64,000 nucleotides of DNA from Siphonodentalium dalli (GCA_032622095.1 CP136063.1:62013897-62077896); one strand, 5' to 3'; numbered from the stretch's first letter, positions 1 through 13,984 are shown. Translations and numbers: made by a program. The notes: generated from the sequence alone by a model not told the origin.

Positions 1-744
1 TGTAATGTTTATAAGTATGCAAAAATAATGGGAACTATTAAATAAAACGCGCACTGAAAGGCACAGACGGTCGTCTGATATGTCGGCGCGTTTCCAGGAA
101 TGGCAGAATAAATAACTCTTGACAAACTTACGAAGGACCACACTTTTCGCGACTAATCTCTATTTTCATTTACAATGAAAATACAAATAAAAAAGATAAA
201 TGACACAGAATGAATGGAATATTTATATGGCTATGTTAGAAATTCCAAACAAATATGACAAATTGAAATATATCGGCTCGTGATAAGTTGTGCATCAAAA
301 TGTATTTTTATAAGTACGTTCACGTACGAAGATTTAAAGAATTCAAGGTAAATGTAAACAGCTCCATGCAAATTTGATTGTGAGAACTTTCCGAGCTGGT
401 TAATCGAAGAGCCCGGGTATAGGCTCTGTATCATATAGCTAGTTCCCCAATCGAGTACAACCTAAGTAATGGCGACATCTGTAACAGACGCACGTTTTTA
501 AACAAATTTACTTCTTCAAAATACACATTTCAAGGAACGAGTGGTGTTCAGAGAAGGTAATATATATCTTGAATGTTTGTGAACTTGTGTAGTACCGTAG
601 GCCTACATAAATTGCACAAGTGTGTACAAATAATGTTTTAAAATTTCGTGATTTCTGCTACAGAATTAGTTAGACACCTGTTTTTTTTATTTACTAGAAC
701 GGTCATATCATTCTCATGAAAAGGGTATATAAAAACTACCAAAA
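1..744. other. AT-rich non-coding stretch
   Basis: I see no convincing gene, RNA or repeat here. The short open frames have no recognisable domain and no coding character. Confidence 0.5.
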
Positions 745-945
745 TCTGTGACTGAAGAAAGTGGTCAACAAAGACTAATTAGTCTAATAACTCAGATCGA
801 AATAAATCATTCAAGTACAATAAATAATAGGTCGCCCATAACAGGATTTCCAAAGAACGTTAGATCAATACATAGTCACGTACACCTTCAGATACCTTTT
901 AAAACCTAATGCGTCGAGATGTTATCGCCAGGTCCTCCTGTCATA
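745..945 (+). repeat. Paralogous block, copy 1 (matches 42065-42265)
   Basis: The sequence from about 745 to 945, containing ACTCAGATCGAAATAAATCA and GGTCGCCCATAACAGG, recurs in the same orientation at 42065-42265 with small differences. It marks the left edge of the segment duplicated between the left zinc-finger locus and the one ending in ZNF3. No coding function is visible. Confidence 0.7.
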
Positions 946-987
946 TATTTGCACCTGCATAAATGTAATTAACACAGTCTATTTTCG

Positions 988-1289
988 CACTCTCACCAAA
1001 AAAGTGCTGAAGGGTACACAGGATTTTCAAAATGTTCTGAAGGGTACACAGGGTTTGAAATGTCGTTCTAAAGGACATTCAGTTTTCGTATCTGCCATGA
1101 TTTCTGTTAGAGAATACTTGTTTACGTTGCAATGAATATTAAAATGTACTGAAAACAAACTGCTAATGGGCGCCAGACTTTCATAAACACAATTTGAGTA
1201 ATGGTGTTCGTGCCAATCACAAACACTGTGTACCCTTCAGCACATTTTCAAACCCTGTGTACCCTTCGGCACTTTTTTTGGTGAGAGTG
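988..1289. mobile_element. Fold-back MITE, about 300 bp
   Basis: Inverted arms at 988-1058 and 1219-1289 begin with CACTCTCACCAAAAAA and each hold two copies of GAAGGGTACACAGG. The arms are near-identical over about 70 bp around a 160-bp centre. A clear target duplication was not found, so the superfamily is unknown. Confidence 0.65.
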
Positions 1290-1512
1290 ACCCCCTCAGC
1301 TCTATGTTCTGGGCCAGCAGTTGTTATTAGTAGATTTAGTGACATGGCAGCTAGTCTAACCCATATAGCCACCCGACGTCGGTCAAACAAGGTTCAAATT
1401 ATGTTATATTTTGTTACATCGCGGCCCAGTTCCGTGGATAAAAAAAATACATTAGGTCTACAAATACGATTAACATTAACGTTATATTCGGCCTCTTTAT
1501 GCCACATTAAGA

Positions 1513-1740
1513 TTAAAGGTGTAAACATGTATTATATAGTTAGCGGGGTATAAAATATTAGATCTGATTCGAAGACTCCTGTCCGGAAATGCTTCTATCG
1601 ATTAATATTGATTTTATTTCGAATATTTTCTGGTCTAAAAAGGTGTGGTTGTTTAGCTAACGAACAATGGTGGTTACTGTTAACAGAGACCAGAAATTGT
1701 ATTGTGTAATTTTGTCACAAATAAACATTAATTATACTGA
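1513..1740 (-). mobile_element. TTAA-ended MITE family, truncated copy
   Basis: It begins with TTAAAGGTGTAAACATGT and continues through the family's internal block (CTGTCCGGAAATGCTTCTAT, then TTTCGAATATTTTCTGGTCT). It matches the right half of the full copy at 8088-8615 in reverse, and stops in the middle of the element. Confidence 0.7.
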
Positions 1741-1839
1741 GTGACTTCGAGATCGGCTTCAGCTTCGATCACCGCCGATATCGGAAATAGGTTTGCGCAT
1801 GTCCATATCCGAGGAATCTCGAACGACTATGACCGCGGC

Positions 1840-2011
1840 GGTTAATTAGAACCGAATTAGTAGTAAATTGAACTATATACAATAACAATGCAAAATCCTA
1901 AACGATATTTGTATGATATATATTCTGGCCGCCAAAATTGGCAAAATCGATTGATATTTATTTATTTCACTGATATGGATTGACTACGTGTGTTCTCATA
2001 TGTATAGACAA
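1840..2011 (-). repeat. Paralogous block leading into a fossil finger (matches 44785-44945)
   Basis: The sequence AATGCAAAATCCTAAACGAT to GATTGACTACGTGTGTTCTC matches 44785-44945 closely. Read on the minus strand, the right edge encodes the H-x3-H end of a C2H2 finger (IHMRTH) followed by the first unit of the 49-bp array. It is the junction between unique sequence and the expanded minisatellite. Confidence 0.7.
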
Positions 2012-5000
2012 GGTAATATGATAAGAGAACCCCTTCTCCCACCAACATTTATACAGCCAAGGTAATATGATGAGAGAACCCCTTCTCTCACCAACATTTA
2101 TACAACCAAGGTAATATGATAAGAGAACACCTTCTCCCATCAACATTTATACAGCCAAGGTAATATAAGAGAACCCTTTCTCCCATCAACATTTATACAG
2201 CAAAGGTAATATGATAAGAGAACCCCTTCTCCCACACGCAACATTTATACAGCCAATGTAATATAAGAGAACCCTTTCTCCCATCAACATTGATACAGCA
2301 AAGGTAATATGACAAGAGAATCCTTCTCCCATCAACATTTATACAGCAAAGGTAATATCATAAGAGAACCTCTTCTCCCACCAACATTTATACAGCCAAT
2401 GTAATATAAGAGAACCCTTTCTCCCATCAACATTGATACAGCAAAGGTAATATGACAAGAGAACCCTTCTCCCATAAATATTTATATAGCCATTGTAATA
2501 TGATAAGAGAACACCTTCTCCCACCAACATTTATACAGCCAATGTAATATAAGAGAACCCTTTCTCCCATCAACATTGATACAGCAAAGGTAATATGACA
2601 AGAGAACCCCTTCTCTCACCAACATTTATATAGCCATTGTAATATGATAAGAGAACCCCTTCTCCCACCAACATTTATACAGCCAAGGTAATATGATAAG
2701 AGAACCACTTCTCCCACCAACATTTATACAGCCAAGGTAATATGATAAGAGAATCCCTTCTCCCACCAACATTTATACAGCCAAAGTAATATGATAAGAG
2801 AACCCCTTCTCCCACTAACATTTATACAGCGATCCAATGTAATGTGACAAGAGAACCACTTCCCCACACCAACATTTACACAGCCAATGTAATACAAGAG
2901 AACCCCTTATCCCACCAACATTTATACAGCCAAGGTAATATGATAAGAGAACCCCTTCTCCCACCAACATTTATACATCGATCCAAGGTAATATGATGAG
3001 AGAACCCCTTATCACACCAACATGTATACAGCTAAGGTAATATGATAAGATAACCCCTTCTCTCACCAACATTTATATAGCCATTGTAATATGATAAGAG
3101 AACCCCTTCTACCACCAACATTTATATAGCCAAAGTAATATGATAAGAGAACCCCTTCTCTCACCAACATTTATACAGCCAAAGTAATATGATGAGAGAA
3201 TCCCTTCTCCCACCAACATTTATACAGCCAAGGTAATATGATGAGAGAACCCCTTCTCGCACCAACATTTATACAGCGATCCAAAGTAATATGATAAGAG
3301 AACCCCTTCTCTCACCAACATTTATACAGCCAAAGTAATATGATAAGAGAACCCCTTCTCACACCAACATTTATACAGCCAAGGTAATACGATAAGAGAA
3401 TCCCTTCTCACACCAACATTTATACAGACAAAGTAATATAAGAGAACCCCTTCTCCCACCAACATTTATACAGCCAAGGTAATATGATAAGAGAACCTCT
3501 TCTCCCACCAACATTTATACAGCCAAAGTAATATGATAAGAGAACCCCCTTCTCCCACCAACATTTATACAGCCAAAGTAATATAAGAGAACCCCTTCTC
3601 CCACCAACATTTATACAGCCAAGGTAATACGATAAGAGAATCCCTTCTCCCACCAACATTTATACCGCCAAGGTAATATGATAAGAGAACCCCTTCTCCC
3701 ACCAACATTTATACATCGATCCAAGGTAATATGATGAGAGAACCCCTTCTCCCACCAACATTTATACAGCCAAGGTAATATGATAAGAGAACCCCCTTCT
3801 CCCACCAACATTTATACAGCAAATGTAGTATGATAGAGAACCCCTTCTCACACCAACATTTATACAGCGATCCAAGGTAATATGATGAGAGAACACCTTC
3901 TCCCACCAACATTTATACAGCCAAGGTAATATGATAAGAGAACCCCTTCTCCCACCAACATTTATATAGCCAAGGTAGTATGATAGAGAACCCCTTCTCA
4001 CACCAACATTTATACAGCGATCCAAGGTAATATGATGAGAGAACCCCTTCTCCCACCAACATTTATACAGCCAAGGTAATATGATAAGAGAACCCCTTCT
4101 CCCACCAACATTTATACAGCCAAGGTAATACGATAAGAGAATCCCTTCTCACACCAACATTTATACAGCGATCCAAGGTAATATGATGAGAGAACCCCTT
4201 CTCCCACCAACATTTATACAGCCAAGGTAATATGATAAGAGAACCCCTTCTCCCACCAACATTTATACAGCGATCCAATGTAATGTGACAAGAGAACCAC
4301 TTCCCACACCAACATTTACACAGCCAATGTAATACAAGAGAACCCCTTATCCCACCAACATTTATACAGCCAAGGTAATATGATAAGAGAACCCCTTCTC
4401 CCACCAACATTTATACATTGATCCAAGGTAATATGATGAGAGAACCCCTTATCACACCAACATGTATACAGCTAAGGTAATATGATAAGATAACCCCTTC
4501 TCTCACCAACATTTATACAGCCATTGTAATATGATAAGAGAACCTCTTCTCCCACCAACATTTATATAGCCAAAGTAATATGATAAGAGAACTCCTTCTC
4601 CCACCAACATTTATACAGCCATGGTAGTATGATGAGAGAACCCTTCTCCCACAAACATTTATACAGCGATCCAAGGTGATATGATAAGAGAACCCCTTCT
4701 CCCACCATTTATACAGATAAGGTAATATGATAAGAGAATCCCTTCTCCCACCAACATTTATATAGCCAAGGTAATATGATAAGAGAATCCCTTCTCCCAC
4801 CAACATTTATACAGCCATGGTAGTATGATGAGAGAACCCCTTCTCACACCAACATTTATACAGCGATCCAAGGTAATATGATGAGAGAACCCCTTCTCCC
4901 ACCAACATTTATACAGCCAAGGTACTATGGTAAGAGAACCCCTTCTCGCACCAAACTTTATACAGCCAAGGTAATATGATAAGAGAACCCCTTCTCCCAC

Positions 5001-5112
5001 CAACATTTATACAGCGATCCAAGGTAATATAAGAGAACTCCTTCTCTCACCAACATTTATACAGCTAAGGTAATCTGATAAGAGAACCCCTTCTCCCACA
5101 CGCAACATTTAT
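2012..5112 (-). repeat. 49-bp minisatellite derived from a C2H2 zinc finger
   Basis: About 60 tandem units read ACCAACATTTATACAGCC then AAGGTAATATGATAAGAG then AACCCCTTCTCCC. The basic unit is about 49 bp; variants carry a 4-bp GATC insertion (ACAGCGATCCAAGG) or a short deletion. On the minus strand each unit translates as YKCWWEKGFSYHITL, the first half of a C2H2 finger with the second cysteine position lost. Because 49 is not a multiple of three, the frame changes in every unit, so the array cannot encode a poly-finger protein. The homologous locus at 44946-45015 holds one unit followed by an intact H-x3-H. A 256-bp block (2829-3085) recurs at 4269-4530, showing higher-order duplication. 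Confidence 0.9.
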
Positions 5113-5396
5113 ACGCTGCTTCTCACAAATATCACACCTATATGACGTTTCAACTTCATTTATCATCTTTAATATGTGCAACACAACTCGATTACTCACA
5201 GGTGAATTCCTCGTCACAAATATCACACCTATATGGCGTTTCACCTGCATGTATCCTCTTATATGTGCAACACAACTAGATTACTCTCACAATTGAATCT
5301 CTCGTCACATATATCACACATATATGGCGTTTCACATGCATGTATCCTCTTATGTGCAACACAACTCGATTACTCTCACAGACTCACAAGTAAATA
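5113..5396 (-). repeat. 89-bp zinc-finger-derived tandem repeat, left part
   Basis: About three units of the array that resumes at 6862 lie here. They contain TATGGCGTTTCACCTGCATG and GTGCAACACAACTCGATTAC. On the minus strand the unit holds a near-complete finger (HKRIHAGETPYRCDICDE then RFTCESNR), but the 89-bp period breaks the reading frame between units. The LINE at 5397-6861 splits the array. Confidence 0.85.
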
Positions 5397-6861
5397 AGTA
5401 AGAAAGTATATAAGAAAGGTGACAAACATAATGCTGAGAACTACCGCCCCGTCTCGCTGACCTCCGTTCCGTGCAAGCTGCTAGAACATATCATATACAG
5501 CCACATCATTAATCACCTAGAAGAACACAAAATCCTAACTTCACTCAACCATGGTTTCCGGTCAAAGTACTCTTGCGTAACTCAACTAGCAGTAACAACT
5601 GATGACATATTACAATCATTCGACAACGGCAAACAAGTTGATGTTGCCATCCTGGACTTTTCTAAGGCATTTGATACGGTGCCTCACCGTAAATTGCTTC
5701 ACAAACTGCAACATTATGGCATCAGAGGCCAGCTGCACAACTGGATGAGCTCCTTCCTACAAAATCGGAAAATGAAGGTAGTAATCGACGGGGAAACAAT
5801 CAGAGGAGGTACATGTAGAATCTGGAGTACCCCAAGGAACTGTGCTGGGCCCGTTGCTATTCCTATGTCATATCAACGACCTACCAAATGACATCGCCTC
5901 TAAAATCCGCCTCTTTGCAGACGACTGCCTATTATACCAAGAAATATCGTTTAAGGATCACCTCAAAATGCAGAAAGATTTAAACACACTGAACGATTGG
6001 GCCAACACCTGGGGGATGAAGTTTAACACCAAGAAATGCCATATCCTATCAATCAAGAAAATATCCAATTACTACTACACACTAAACAACGAGGTACTCG
6101 CAGAGGTCAACGAACATCCGTACCTCGGAGTGACACTCACAAATAACATGGATTGGAGTTCCCAGATCAACAACATCTCGAGGAAAGCATCATACACCCT
6201 TAGCTTCCGCCAACGAAACCTTAAGCACTGCTCAGAAGACCTACGCAAGCTAAGCTACATATCGCTAGTAAGATCAAGTATGGAATATGCAGATATAATA
6301 TGGGACCCATACGAAAAACGAAACATCGATAAACTTGAGAAAATCCAAAGAAGAGCAGCTCGTTTCATCAAAAAAGACTATAGAAGCAGATTTGAGGGTG
6401 CGGTCACAAACATGCTACTTGACCTAAAATTCCAACCACTCGAGACCAGGAGGAAAACCAACAGGTTGACATTCTTGCACAAAGTAGTGGACGGGGCCTT
6501 CCCAGCCATTCCCCCACAAAAGTATGCAAACTACTCTCTAAAACGAGTTCGTAAGAAAAACAAACACCTGGAGGGATACGAAACATCCAAATTCCCTCAG
6601 CATCTCATACGAAACCACGAAAGATGCTTCGAACTCCCGCAAACAATAAACACGGAAGAATACAAACATTCAGTGTTTATTAGAGCAAAGATCGATTGGA
6701 ACCAGCTGGACGGGAAACTCTTAGATAGCCTGGACTCTACAACATCATTCCAGGAGTATCTACAGGAAAACATCTAGCGCCTCCACACCCGTCGTAACAC
6801 GCCAGAACTGGTTCCTACGACGTAACACTACAGATACAGACAGACAGATACAGATACATAT
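5397..6861 (+). mobile_element. 5'-truncated non-LTR retrotransposon (LINE)
   Basis: A LINE fragment interrupts the 89-bp array. Array sequence ends near CTCACAGACTCACAAGTA on the left and resumes with ATCTCGTCACAAATATCACA on the right. The insert contains reverse-transcriptase coding sequence followed by a 3' tail of CAGATA/CAGACA microsatellite (6828-6860). The endonuclease and the first part of the RT are missing, as expected from 5' truncation on insertion. It resembles the Jockey/CR1 group from its domain content. A target-site duplication was not resolved. Confidence 0.85.
5409..6777 (+). pseudogene. LINE reverse transcriptase, frameshifted fragment
   Basis: This is the C-terminal two thirds of a non-LTR reverse transcriptase. 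Visible motifs in order are NYRPVSLTS, LNHGFR, AILDFSKAFDTVPH (first catalytic Asp), then after a frameshift GVPQGTVLGPLLFL and the catalytic LFADDCLLY. The rest is the connection and C-terminal region found in such ORF2 proteins (HPYLGVTL; RRAARFI). The first part, up to about 5815, reads in one frame and the remainder (from about 5818 to the stop at 6777) in the next, so a small indel near 5815 breaks the protein. No start codon or upstream endonuclease is present. It is a dead copy. Confidence 0.88.
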
Positions 6862-7920
6862 CTCGTCACAAATATCACACTTATATGGCATTTCACCTGC
6901 ATGTATCATCTTATGTGTAACAACTCGATTACTCTCACAAGTGAATCCCTCGTCACAATATCACACCTATATGGCGTGTATCCATTTATGTGCAACACAA
7001 CTCGATTAATCTCACAAGTGAATCCCTCGTCACAATATCACACATACATGGCGTTTCACCTGCATGTATCATCCTATGTGCAACACAACTCGATTACTCT
7101 CAAAGGTGAATCCCTCGTCACAATAGCACACCTCTATGGAGTTTCACCTGCATGTATCCTCTTATGTGCAACACAGCTCGATTACTCTCAAATGTGAATC
7201 CTCGTCACAATATCATACCTCTATGGAGTTTCACCTGCATGCATCCTCTTATGTGCAACACAACTCGGTTACTCTCAAATGTGAATCCTCATCACAAACA
7301 TCACACCTATATGGCGTTTCACCTGCATGTATCCTCTTATTTGCAACACAACTCGATTACTCTCACAAGTGAGTCTCTCGTCCCAAATATCACACATATA
7401 TTGCGTTTCACATGCATGTATCCTCTTATGTGCAACACAACTCGGTTACTCTCAAATGTGAATCCTCATCACAAACATCACACCTATATGACGTTTCACC
7501 TACATGTACACTCTTATGTGCAACACAACTCGATTTCTCTCACAAGTAAATCTCTCGTCCCAAATATCACACCTTTATGGCGTTTCAAAGGCATGTATCC
7601 TCTTATGTGCAACACAACTCGATTACTTTCACAAGTGAATCTCTCGGCACAAATATCACACCTATATGGCGTTTCACCTGCATGTATCCTCTTATGTGCA
7701 ACACAACTCAATTACTCTCACAAGTGAATCTCTCGTCACAAATATCACACATATATGGCGTTTTACCTGCATGCATCCTCTTATGTGCAACACAACTCGA
7801 TTACTCTCACAAGTGAATTCCTCGTCACAAATATCACACCTATGTGGCATTTCACATGCATGTATCCTCTTATATGTGCAACACAACTCGATTACTCACA
7901 TAAGTGAGTACCTCGTCAAA
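6862..7920 (-). repeat. 89-bp zinc-finger-derived tandem repeat, main part
   Basis: About twelve units, each about 89 bp, run from the end of the LINE to 7920. Every unit carries TATGGCGTTTCACCTGCATG-like sequence, the minus-strand code for the finger linker and first cysteine pair (AGETPYRCDIC). The period is 5 bp longer than the 84 bp of an intact finger, so no frame stays open across units. Short plus-strand open frames with MYPLMCNTTRLLS-type repeats are by-products of the array. Confidence 0.88.
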
Positions 7921-8087
7921 TAGCACACCTATATTATATGCGGTTCTCCATATGTCTAGTCAGGTGCTATTTTTGATGAAAAAATTTCTCATACATTGCA
8001 CATATATCACCCCCATATGGTGCCTCACCCGACATGTGTCGAGTCAGATGAGCATATCCAGAATATCGTGTTTCACAAACAACACAT
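7921..8087 (-). pseudogene. Fossil C2H2 fingers
   Basis: Read on the minus strand from 8087, the sequence gives FKCVVCETRYSGYAHLTRHM, a recognisable C2H2 finger, then a damaged second finger with stops ending in HLTRHMENRI. It is the upstream part of the same decayed coding array that became the two tandem repeats to its left. A homologous block is at 45451-45740. Confidence 0.75.
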
Positions 8088-8615
8088 TTAAAGATGGATT
8101 ATCTCTTTAAATAACAAATTTTAAATAGTTGCGTGGGTATAAAACAATAGATATGAACTGAAGACCAATGTCCGGAAAAGCTTCTATCAATTAATATTGA
8201 TTTTATTTCGAATGTTAAATCGGGCCCATTTATGTTACTATTTTTAGAACCGACCATTCGGATGAGACAGTATTGCGACATAGAGCACTGGGCTGTTCCT
8301 ACGGCGACGCAACGAATGTCAAATGTCACAGATTGGTTGTTTGTATTGTTTTGTTCCACAGATATAAGCGATAATGAGTATAATTAACGTTTATTTGTGA
8401 CAAAATTGTACAATATAATTTCTGGTCTCTGTTAACAGTAACCACTATTGTTCGTTAGCTGAACAAACACACCTTTTTAGACCAGAAAATATTCGAAATA
8501 AAATTAATATTAATGGATAGAAGCATTTCCGGACAGGAATCTTCGATTCAGATCTAATATTTTATACCCCGGTAACAATATAATACATGTTTACAAAGAG
8601 ATAATCAACCTTTAA
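8088..8615 (+). mobile_element. TTAA-ended MITE, full-length copy 1
   Basis: The 528-bp element starts TTAAAGATGGATTATCTC and ends GAGATAATCAACCTTTAA, so the ends are inverted repeats of about 20 bp ending in TTAA. The internal part has two further inverted blocks (GGAAAAGCTTCTATCAATTA on the left, AATGGATAGAAGCATTTCC on the right). An 86-codon minus-strand frame beginning MEQNNTNNQ occurs in all three full copies but has no domain and is probably not a gene. TTAA ends suggest a piggyBac-type origin; this is inference. Confidence 0.8.
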
Positions 8616-8674
8616 ACGGACGATCTCCTTTGTGGATCTTAACTTGATGTGTACGTTGTATCATTAGCTTGGAA

Positions 8675-10891
<2,217 letters not shown>

Positions 10892-10959
10892 CTGGAATGA
10901 AAAGAAAATATCAAGATAAATGATAAAATAATGAATCAGCGACCATGGGGGAGGTACAT

Positions 10960-11360
10960 TATTTAGGGAATGATTTCGGTTTCCTAATGTAAATACAAAC
11001 CTATAAACCGGGAAGCAATTTATAAGAGTTCGTGTTTCGGCATATGCCTTTAGACCATGTAATTACATTAGGAAACCGAGAGTATTCCTCATAAGTATGT
11101 CATTGAGGAAACCGAGAGTATTCCTCATAAGTATGTCATTGATTGTTAAATATTGATTTTAAAAACATTTTCGCCCTTAAAAGACGGTTGAAACAAGGAA
11201 CTATATGTTCTCAAATAACGGACCGAAAGAGAATCACTGTCCGAATATGATCTGCGACGAATTGAGCCGCAGACAACTCACCCCATTTCCGTCCGAATGA
11301 TATCGATCCATCTGTAGATCGAGTGGGGTTTCCCGCAGCGTATGTCAAGGACGAAACAAA
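10960..11360. other. Intergenic sequence with a short tandem duplication
   Basis: A unit of about 36 bp (GAAACCGAGAGTATTCCTCA, then TAAGTATGTCATTGA) is present twice in tandem at about 11072-11145. Nothing else is recognisable. Confidence 0.5.
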
Positions 11361-11698
11361 ACATTGACAAAAATTAATAGACTTTCGATGAAAATTGAAT
11401 ATTATTTGCAGAATTTTGGAAGACGAAACATAGAGTTAGTCTCCATGTCAACTGGGATTCACGAGCAAGCGATAACCAATAAATATAGTCAACATTTTCT
11501 TACAGGAATTCTCGTATCTGTTGGAATTGAGCCAAATACATTTCGATTTCGATTTTTCGCACAGTCATTTGTCATTTTGTGTCATTGTGATATTACACAG
11601 GAACAAGTAAACTATCATGGTATTTAAGGAATTTTAATATGATTTATTTTTCAAAAACTAATATATTTGGTAAAATTTCAAGTGATTATTAAAGATGG

Positions 11699-11935
11699 AT
11701 TATCTCTTTGTAAACATGTAAGTTACCATGATATCAAATATTAGATCCGAATCGAAGACTCCTGCCCGGAAATGCTTCTATCGATTAATATTAATTTTAT
11801 TTCGAATATTTTCTAGTCTAAAAAGGTGTGGTTGTTTAGCTAACGAACAATAGTAGTTACTGTTAACAGAGACCAGAAATGTTATTGCGTAATATTGTCA
11901 CAAACAAACGTTAATTGTACCCATTATGGCTTATA
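11699..11935 (-). mobile_element. TTAA-ended MITE family, truncated copy
   Basis: It starts TTAAAGATGGATTATCTC and carries CCCGGAAATGCTTCTATCGA and TTTCGAATATTTTCTAGTCT. It is the right half of the family in reverse, like the copy at 1513-1740, and ends near the internal AACGTTAATTGTAC. Confidence 0.7.
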
Positions 11936-12112
11936 ACTATTCATTTTCATGTTATGCAACAGTCAGGTTAATGATATATAGTCATCATTGAGTATTCATC
12001 ATGTAGTATCCAATTTGTGATAGTTTTTTTTGTATTACTTTTATTCAGGTAATACAACTGGGTATCTGTAGATATTACAGTGCAGGAACCAATTCTGGTT
12101 ATAGACGCACTT

Positions 12113-12179
12113 GCTGGGTATGTGCTTCCCAAATATGGCCACATTCCCCCTACCCCTAGCAGACACCCTGTGTAATAGG
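12113..12179 (-). repeat. 67-bp perfect inverted-repeat partner of 15341-15407
   Basis: The reverse complement of this stretch is identical over 67 bases to 15341-15407, starting CCTATTACACAGGGTGTCTG and ending AAGCACATACCCAGC. Flanks do not match. On the minus strand it lies within a 123-codon open frame (12339-11968) with several cysteines. I could not recognise the product, so I do not call a gene. Confidence 0.75.
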
Positions 12180-12399
12180 TCTGATTGTCCCCTTCACAGA
12201 AGATCTCCTGACATTCACTTGATGGACAGAAATAACACACCAGTGTTTTGGGGGATTTATTTATCATCAAAATTGTAACAAAATAAACATTAAAGGTACG
12301 GGAGTCCTTGGCGGTGGGTGTCCTTGAAATTATTTCCACCCGTCAAAAACGCCACAAACAGATAGAATATTAAAATGTAGACAGACTTTGTTCGTATAC

Positions 12400-13750
12400 A
12401 AATAAGAAATATCGCATAAACAGAATGTTATTGTCATATGTGTGACCATTGTTATGTAAACAAAAGCATAAAAAGTTACTTTCCTGGTGTTTGTTTATAT
12501 TATGATGGTAAACATAAACAGCGTTCTTTGTTGCTGAATTCCTGATATGGAACTAATAAAGAGCGTTTATATCATTTGTGTGTGATTAGCCAGTAGCATT
12601 GTGCTGACTTCTGTATCACAATCGGGCTAACTCTTGGGTAAATATAGTAGGTCTTTGTGTTAGCATGCTGTTTACGCGATGGTCATGGTATATATGAACG
12701 AAACTATATGCGTTTTTCGGTTTACGGTGTTTTCAACAAATATGAATATTTTCGACAACTAAGGCCTCCCGTGCCTTTAAAAGAGCAATAAGTTTCTGGA
12801 GAGTTTTAATATAACTATCCACTTTTTTGTTTACATTTTGTTTTGCTTTAACTTTAGCATATCAGCGATGTGTTATTTGTACTGTTGTCTTAGATTATTG
12901 TAATTTGGGCACATCTGAGCTTGGAAAATACAATTTAAAATATAGACCAAATGTTTGCATTTGGTTTTCGAGAATGATAAATTGCAAAAAAGTTTTTCAT
13001 TGAACATATCAAATTTAACATTTCAGTGTCTCAGTACTCATGTGGGTAATCACATGGTTTTGAGGTTGGCGAGTACCACACGTTCAAAATGGGCAACCGC
13101 ACAAAAATTTAATGTATTAGGAACTGACACAAACCATAGGATTTTGACTTATGAATATTTGCTAGTTTATTTTTAAAACAATTTATACCTTACTTGTTCG
13201 GAAATACTCAGCGGTTTTTTTATAACAATTTGACCAAAGTTTCCACTGAGAGGTTCGTGGATTGTACCAAGTACGTTCATCGTGTAGTATCTTAAGACTG
13301 ACAACTTTGGTCAGAATGTTGGAACAACAATTATGAGTGTGGCCACAAAAGAGGTATCGGCTTGATTGTACGGCACAATACTTTTTAACTTGCAGAACTA
13401 CATATCCCATTCATATGAAAATATGTGACATAATCACAGTTGAAACAATAAAATACAGACCTTTCATACTTTCATAGAAAGTCTTGATTCACTTATTCCG
13501 ATGACCAGTTAGAAACTGCATAATGTACCGCAATGGATGACAGACAAAACTTCAGATAACCATCATGTCGGATTAGTTGGAATCCTTGATCTGTGTATGT
13601 TACTAATATTCACCTGTGAATTCTTCCAATATAACTGCTGTGTTACTCACCACACAAATGAGACATTCGCAATATATGTACACAGTGTTATTCAAGAAAA
13701 ATTTATGTTTTATATTTCGAAACCTTGTGAATATACTTTGACAAACAAAC
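12400..13750. other. AT-rich sequence, nothing recognised
   Basis: No domain-bearing frame, RNA gene or clear repeat was found. It could hold the promoter or 5' exons of the plus-strand gene starting at 13772, but none can be supported. Confidence 0.4.
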
Positions 13751-13771
13751 TAAATTCAACCTTTTTGTTTC

Positions 13772-13984
13772 ATGAAGACCACTACAGCTGTGCCTATCGA
13801 GGATAGCATCAGCATTCATCAACACCAAGAGATGATGAAGGCTGAAGCTAAGAAGGTCCGACCAAACCTGGCAATCATCAAAGATAGGATGGTTCGTACA
13901 CGGTCAGTGCGAGAAGGCTTCATTCGCGACCATGAGACAGCCGATATTTTAGATTTATATCCGGCTTTGAGGCTGCCAGAGATA
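13772..13984 (+). CDS. SAMD3-like uncharacterised protein, first visible coding exon
   Basis: The exon encodes 71 residues and ends in phase 0 at a strong donor (ATA|GTAAGT). The stretch RMVRTRSVREGF followed by DLYPALRLPEI matches the pattern of a large uncharacterised animal family often annotated 'sterile alpha motif domain-containing protein 3-like'. There, a basic R-M-x-R-T-x-S-x-R segment precedes a W/Y-P-A-L motif. The ATG at 13772 may be the start. Alternatively, AG at 13776-13777 after a pyrimidine tract could be a splice acceptor, which would make this an internal exon. An in-frame stop lies just upstream. The molecular function of the family is unknown. No SAM domain is encoded in this window. 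Confidence 0.62.

Noticed and set aside
2339-5006. Many minus-strand frames of 60-115 codons with repeated MLVGEGVLLSYYLGCINVGG
   Set aside because: They are read-through of the 49-bp array in shifting frames. The period is not a multiple of three and frames close randomly.
2012-5112. CRISPR array
   Set aside because: Units are contiguous near-identical repeats without unique spacers, no cas genes exist, and the DNA is eukaryotic.
6901-7923. Plus-strand frames with MYPLMCNTTRLLSQVN repeats
   Set aside because: They lie antisense on the 89-bp finger-derived array and have no independent coding character.
8099-8359. 86-codon frame starting MEQNNTNNQ, found in three places
   Set aside because: It lies wholly in the non-autonomous TTAA MITE, has no domain, and is repeated only because the element is repeated.
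11968-12339. 123-codon cysteine-containing frame on the minus strand
   Set aside because: No family was recognised and half of it overlaps the 67-bp repeat. It is not supported enough to call a gene, although it should be tested.
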